64,000 bases of DNA from Flavobacteriales bacterium (GTDB taxonomy: Bacteria; Bacteroidota; Bacteroidia; Flavobacteriales_F; PHOS-HE28): NCBI GenBank assembly GCA_016713865.1, contig JADJOG010000009.1:28264-92263 (forward strand), in the 5' to 3' direction. The translations under genes were made by a program, and so were the position numbers. Below are positions 62,202 through 64,000 of this stretch, piece after piece (positions within the stretch are counted from its first letter, which is position 1; each line of letters starts with the position of its first letter). The notes below the pieces were generated by a model. That model was given only the letters and a program-made list of their open reading frames with translations. It made no database searches and was not told the DNA's origin.

Positions 62202-64000
62202 ATGAACATGGCCTCCCGCCGCAACGCCCGCGCCTTCGACGACGCCCCGCGCCCCAAGCTCGACCGCGCCACCTTGCGCAAGGCCACGCGCGTGTTCCGC
62301 TACCTGAAGCCGTACAGGCTCGCGTTCGCCGTTGGCTTGTTGCTGTTGTTCGTCACCACGGGATTGTCGTTGCTGTTCCCGCTGCTGCTGGGCCAATTGG
62401 TGGATGCGGCGCGCGGCGATGCCGGTGCGCAGAGCGAGTTGCTCACGCGCATCGATGAGGTGGCGCTCACCTTGCTGGTGGTCTTCGCTGCGCAGGCCTT
62501 CTTCGGTTTCTTCCGCATCTACCTGTTCAGCAGCATCACCGAGGGCATGCTGGCGCGCTTGCGCACCGATAGCTACAGCCACTTCGCTGGAAGCTGCCCA
62601 TGGCCTTCTTCGCGCAGCGCCGTGTGGGCGAGCTGAACAGCCGCATCAGCGCCGACATCGCCATGCTGGGGACGCACTCACCACCAACCTCGCCGAGCTG
62701 ATCCGGCAATTGATCGTGGTGGTGGCGGGCATCGTGCTGCTCACGCAGGTGAGCATCGACCTCACGCTCACCATGCTCGCCATCATCCCGGTGGTCGCAT
62801 TGGTGGCGGTCTTCTTCGGCCGATTCGTGACCAAGCTCAGCAAGAAGGTGCAGGACCGCATTGCTGATACCGGCGTGATCGTGGACGAGACGCTGCAAGG
62901 CATCCAGAACGTGAAGGCCTTCGCGAATGAGCGGTGGAAGCATTGCGCTACGGCGACCGTGAATGAGGCGCGTATTGGCGTTGAAGGGCGCGCGCTGGCA
63001 AGGCGCCTTCGTCTCGTTCATCATCCTGTGCATGTTCGGCGCCATCGTGCTGGTGATCTGGCGCGGGCGCATGCTGCCCGCGGGCGAGATCAGCATGGGC
63101 GAGCTCTTCACCTTCATCCTGTACAGCATGTTCATCGGTGCCAGCATCGGCGGCTTGCCCGAGTTGGTGAATCGCATGCTGAAGGCCATCGGTGCCAGCG
63201 AGCGGCTTATGGACCTGCAAGAAGAAGCCGCTGAGCCGGTGAGCTTGGAAGCGCGCACCACCACATTGCCGCTGAAAGGCGCCATCGCTTTCCAGCACGT
63301 GGCCTTCCATTATGCCTCGCGCGCCGATGTGCCGGTGCTGCGCGATGTGTCGTTCACGGTGGAGCCTGGGCAGCGCATCGCGTTGGTGGGTCCGAGCGGT
63401 GCGGGCAAGAGCACGGTGGCGGCCATGGTGCTGCGGTTTCCGATCCCGTGAGCGGCCGCGTGCGCATCGACGGAACCGACGCGCGCGACTACGACCTCAG
63501 CGCACTGCGCGATCGTATGGCCATCGTACCGCAAGAGGTGCTGCTCTTCGGCGGAAGCATCCGCGAGAACATCGCCTACGGCAAGCCCGATGCGAGCGAT
63601 GCGGAGATCGAAGCGGCAGCGCGCAAAGCGAATGCGCACGACATCGCTTCATTCCCCGAGGGCTACAAGACCATCGTTGGAGAGCGCGGCATACAGCTGA
63701 GCGGAGGTCAACGGCAACGCATCGCCATAGCACGCGCGGTGCTGAAGGATCCGGCCATCCTCATCCTCGACGAGGCCACCAGCGCGCTCGACAGCGAAAG
63801 CGAACGTCTGGTGCAAGAAGCGCTGGATGAGTTGATGAAGGGACGCACGAGCATCGTGATCGCGCACCGCTTGAGCACCATCCGCGATGCGGATAAGATC
63901 CTGGTGCTAGATAAGGGCACGGTGGTGGAGAGCGGAAGGCATGATGAGCTGATCGCCAACGCGGAGGGGTTGTACCATGGCTTGAAAGGCCGATTGCAGC
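62202..64000 (+). pseudogene. ABC exporter, fused permease and ATPase, frameshifted and cut by window end
   Basis: Type IV ABC half-exporter. From ATG 62202 six membrane helices begin with YRLAFAVGLLLLFVTTGLSL and FPLLLGQLVDAARGD. Indels near 62590, 62670, 62940 and 63440 break the frame. The ATPase has Walker A GPSGAGKSTVAAM, Q-loop IVPQEVLLFGGSIRENI, signature IQLSGGQRQRIAIARAVL, Walker B ILILDEATSALDSES and IVIAHRLST. The C-terminal end lies beyond 64000. It is a paralogue of the exporter at 13564 but has the standard LSGGQ signature. The substrate is unknown. Confidence 0.9.

Overview
The window is a gene-dense, high-GC stretch from an uncultured-type member of the Bacteroidota, most likely a Flavobacteriales-like lineage. 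The lineage call is inference from gene content: a fused LpxC/FabZ, DUF6702, DUF2520, DUF3822 and DUF2911 proteins, proteins with type IX secretion (T9SS) C-terminal sorting domains, a TonB receptor with a carboxypeptidase-like N-terminal domain, and a cytochrome c maturation set with a Bacteroidota-style CcmC. No Shine-Dalgarno pattern stands out. Many genes instead carry a TAC-N-TT-(C/T)-G box a short way upstream, which resembles the Bacteroidota -7 promoter element TAnnTTTG.

Sequence quality matters for reading this list. About 20 genes, including essential ones (lpxD, rsmD, ccmB, ccmC), are broken by one-base indels whose removal restores clean family alignments. I read these as uncorrected long-read errors, not real decay. 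Such genes are typed 'pseudogene' only because the frame as given is not intact. Two genes (nth-like at 3575 and an HD-domain gene at 49554) also seem to lack internal segments of about 45 and 85 codons.

Layout. 1-6000: M1 peptidase, DUF6702 protein, endonuclease III, lipid acyltransferase and fatty acid desaturase. 6000-18500: an ECF sigma factor with a 53-residue ORF behind it, uvrA, a large T9SS type B surface protein, an ABC exporter, truA, a phosphodiesterase, an FtsB/DivIC-like protein and a SlyD-like FKBP. 18527-21726: a single-chain fusion of the MutA-like and MutB subunits of methylmalonyl-CoA mutase, carrying two palindromic elements read in frame. 21733-24915: an accessory patch with a lower-GC unknown gene, hipB-hipA and a translationally coupled GNAT gene. 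24921-27865: the Maf/UbiA/KdsC-like/DUF2520 operon. 27954-33090: ccmBCDEF on the minus strand. 33124-38304: DUF2214, a TonB receptor and a T9SS alpha/beta-hydrolase-fold protein with no nucleophile serine.

38393-46733 holds a phosphopantetheinyl transferase, a RecD-like helicase, DUF3822-rsmD-coaD-thioredoxin-like genes, a NUDIX/pyrE pair with overlapping divergent start codons, and mnmD. 46798-52090: a T9SS beta-propeller protein, the HD-domain gene and a T9SS sulfatase. 52122-57707: SDR, a small Cys/His-rich membrane protein, DUF2911, then lpxD-lpxC/fabZ-lpxA for lipid A, and an ABC ATPase that might be the missing CcmA. 57743-57841 is an almost pure G/C tract. 57859-64000: a conserved unknown, NUDIX, SRPBCC, unknown genes and an ABC exporter that runs off the end. 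No rRNA, tRNA, CRISPR array, prophage or IS element was recognised.
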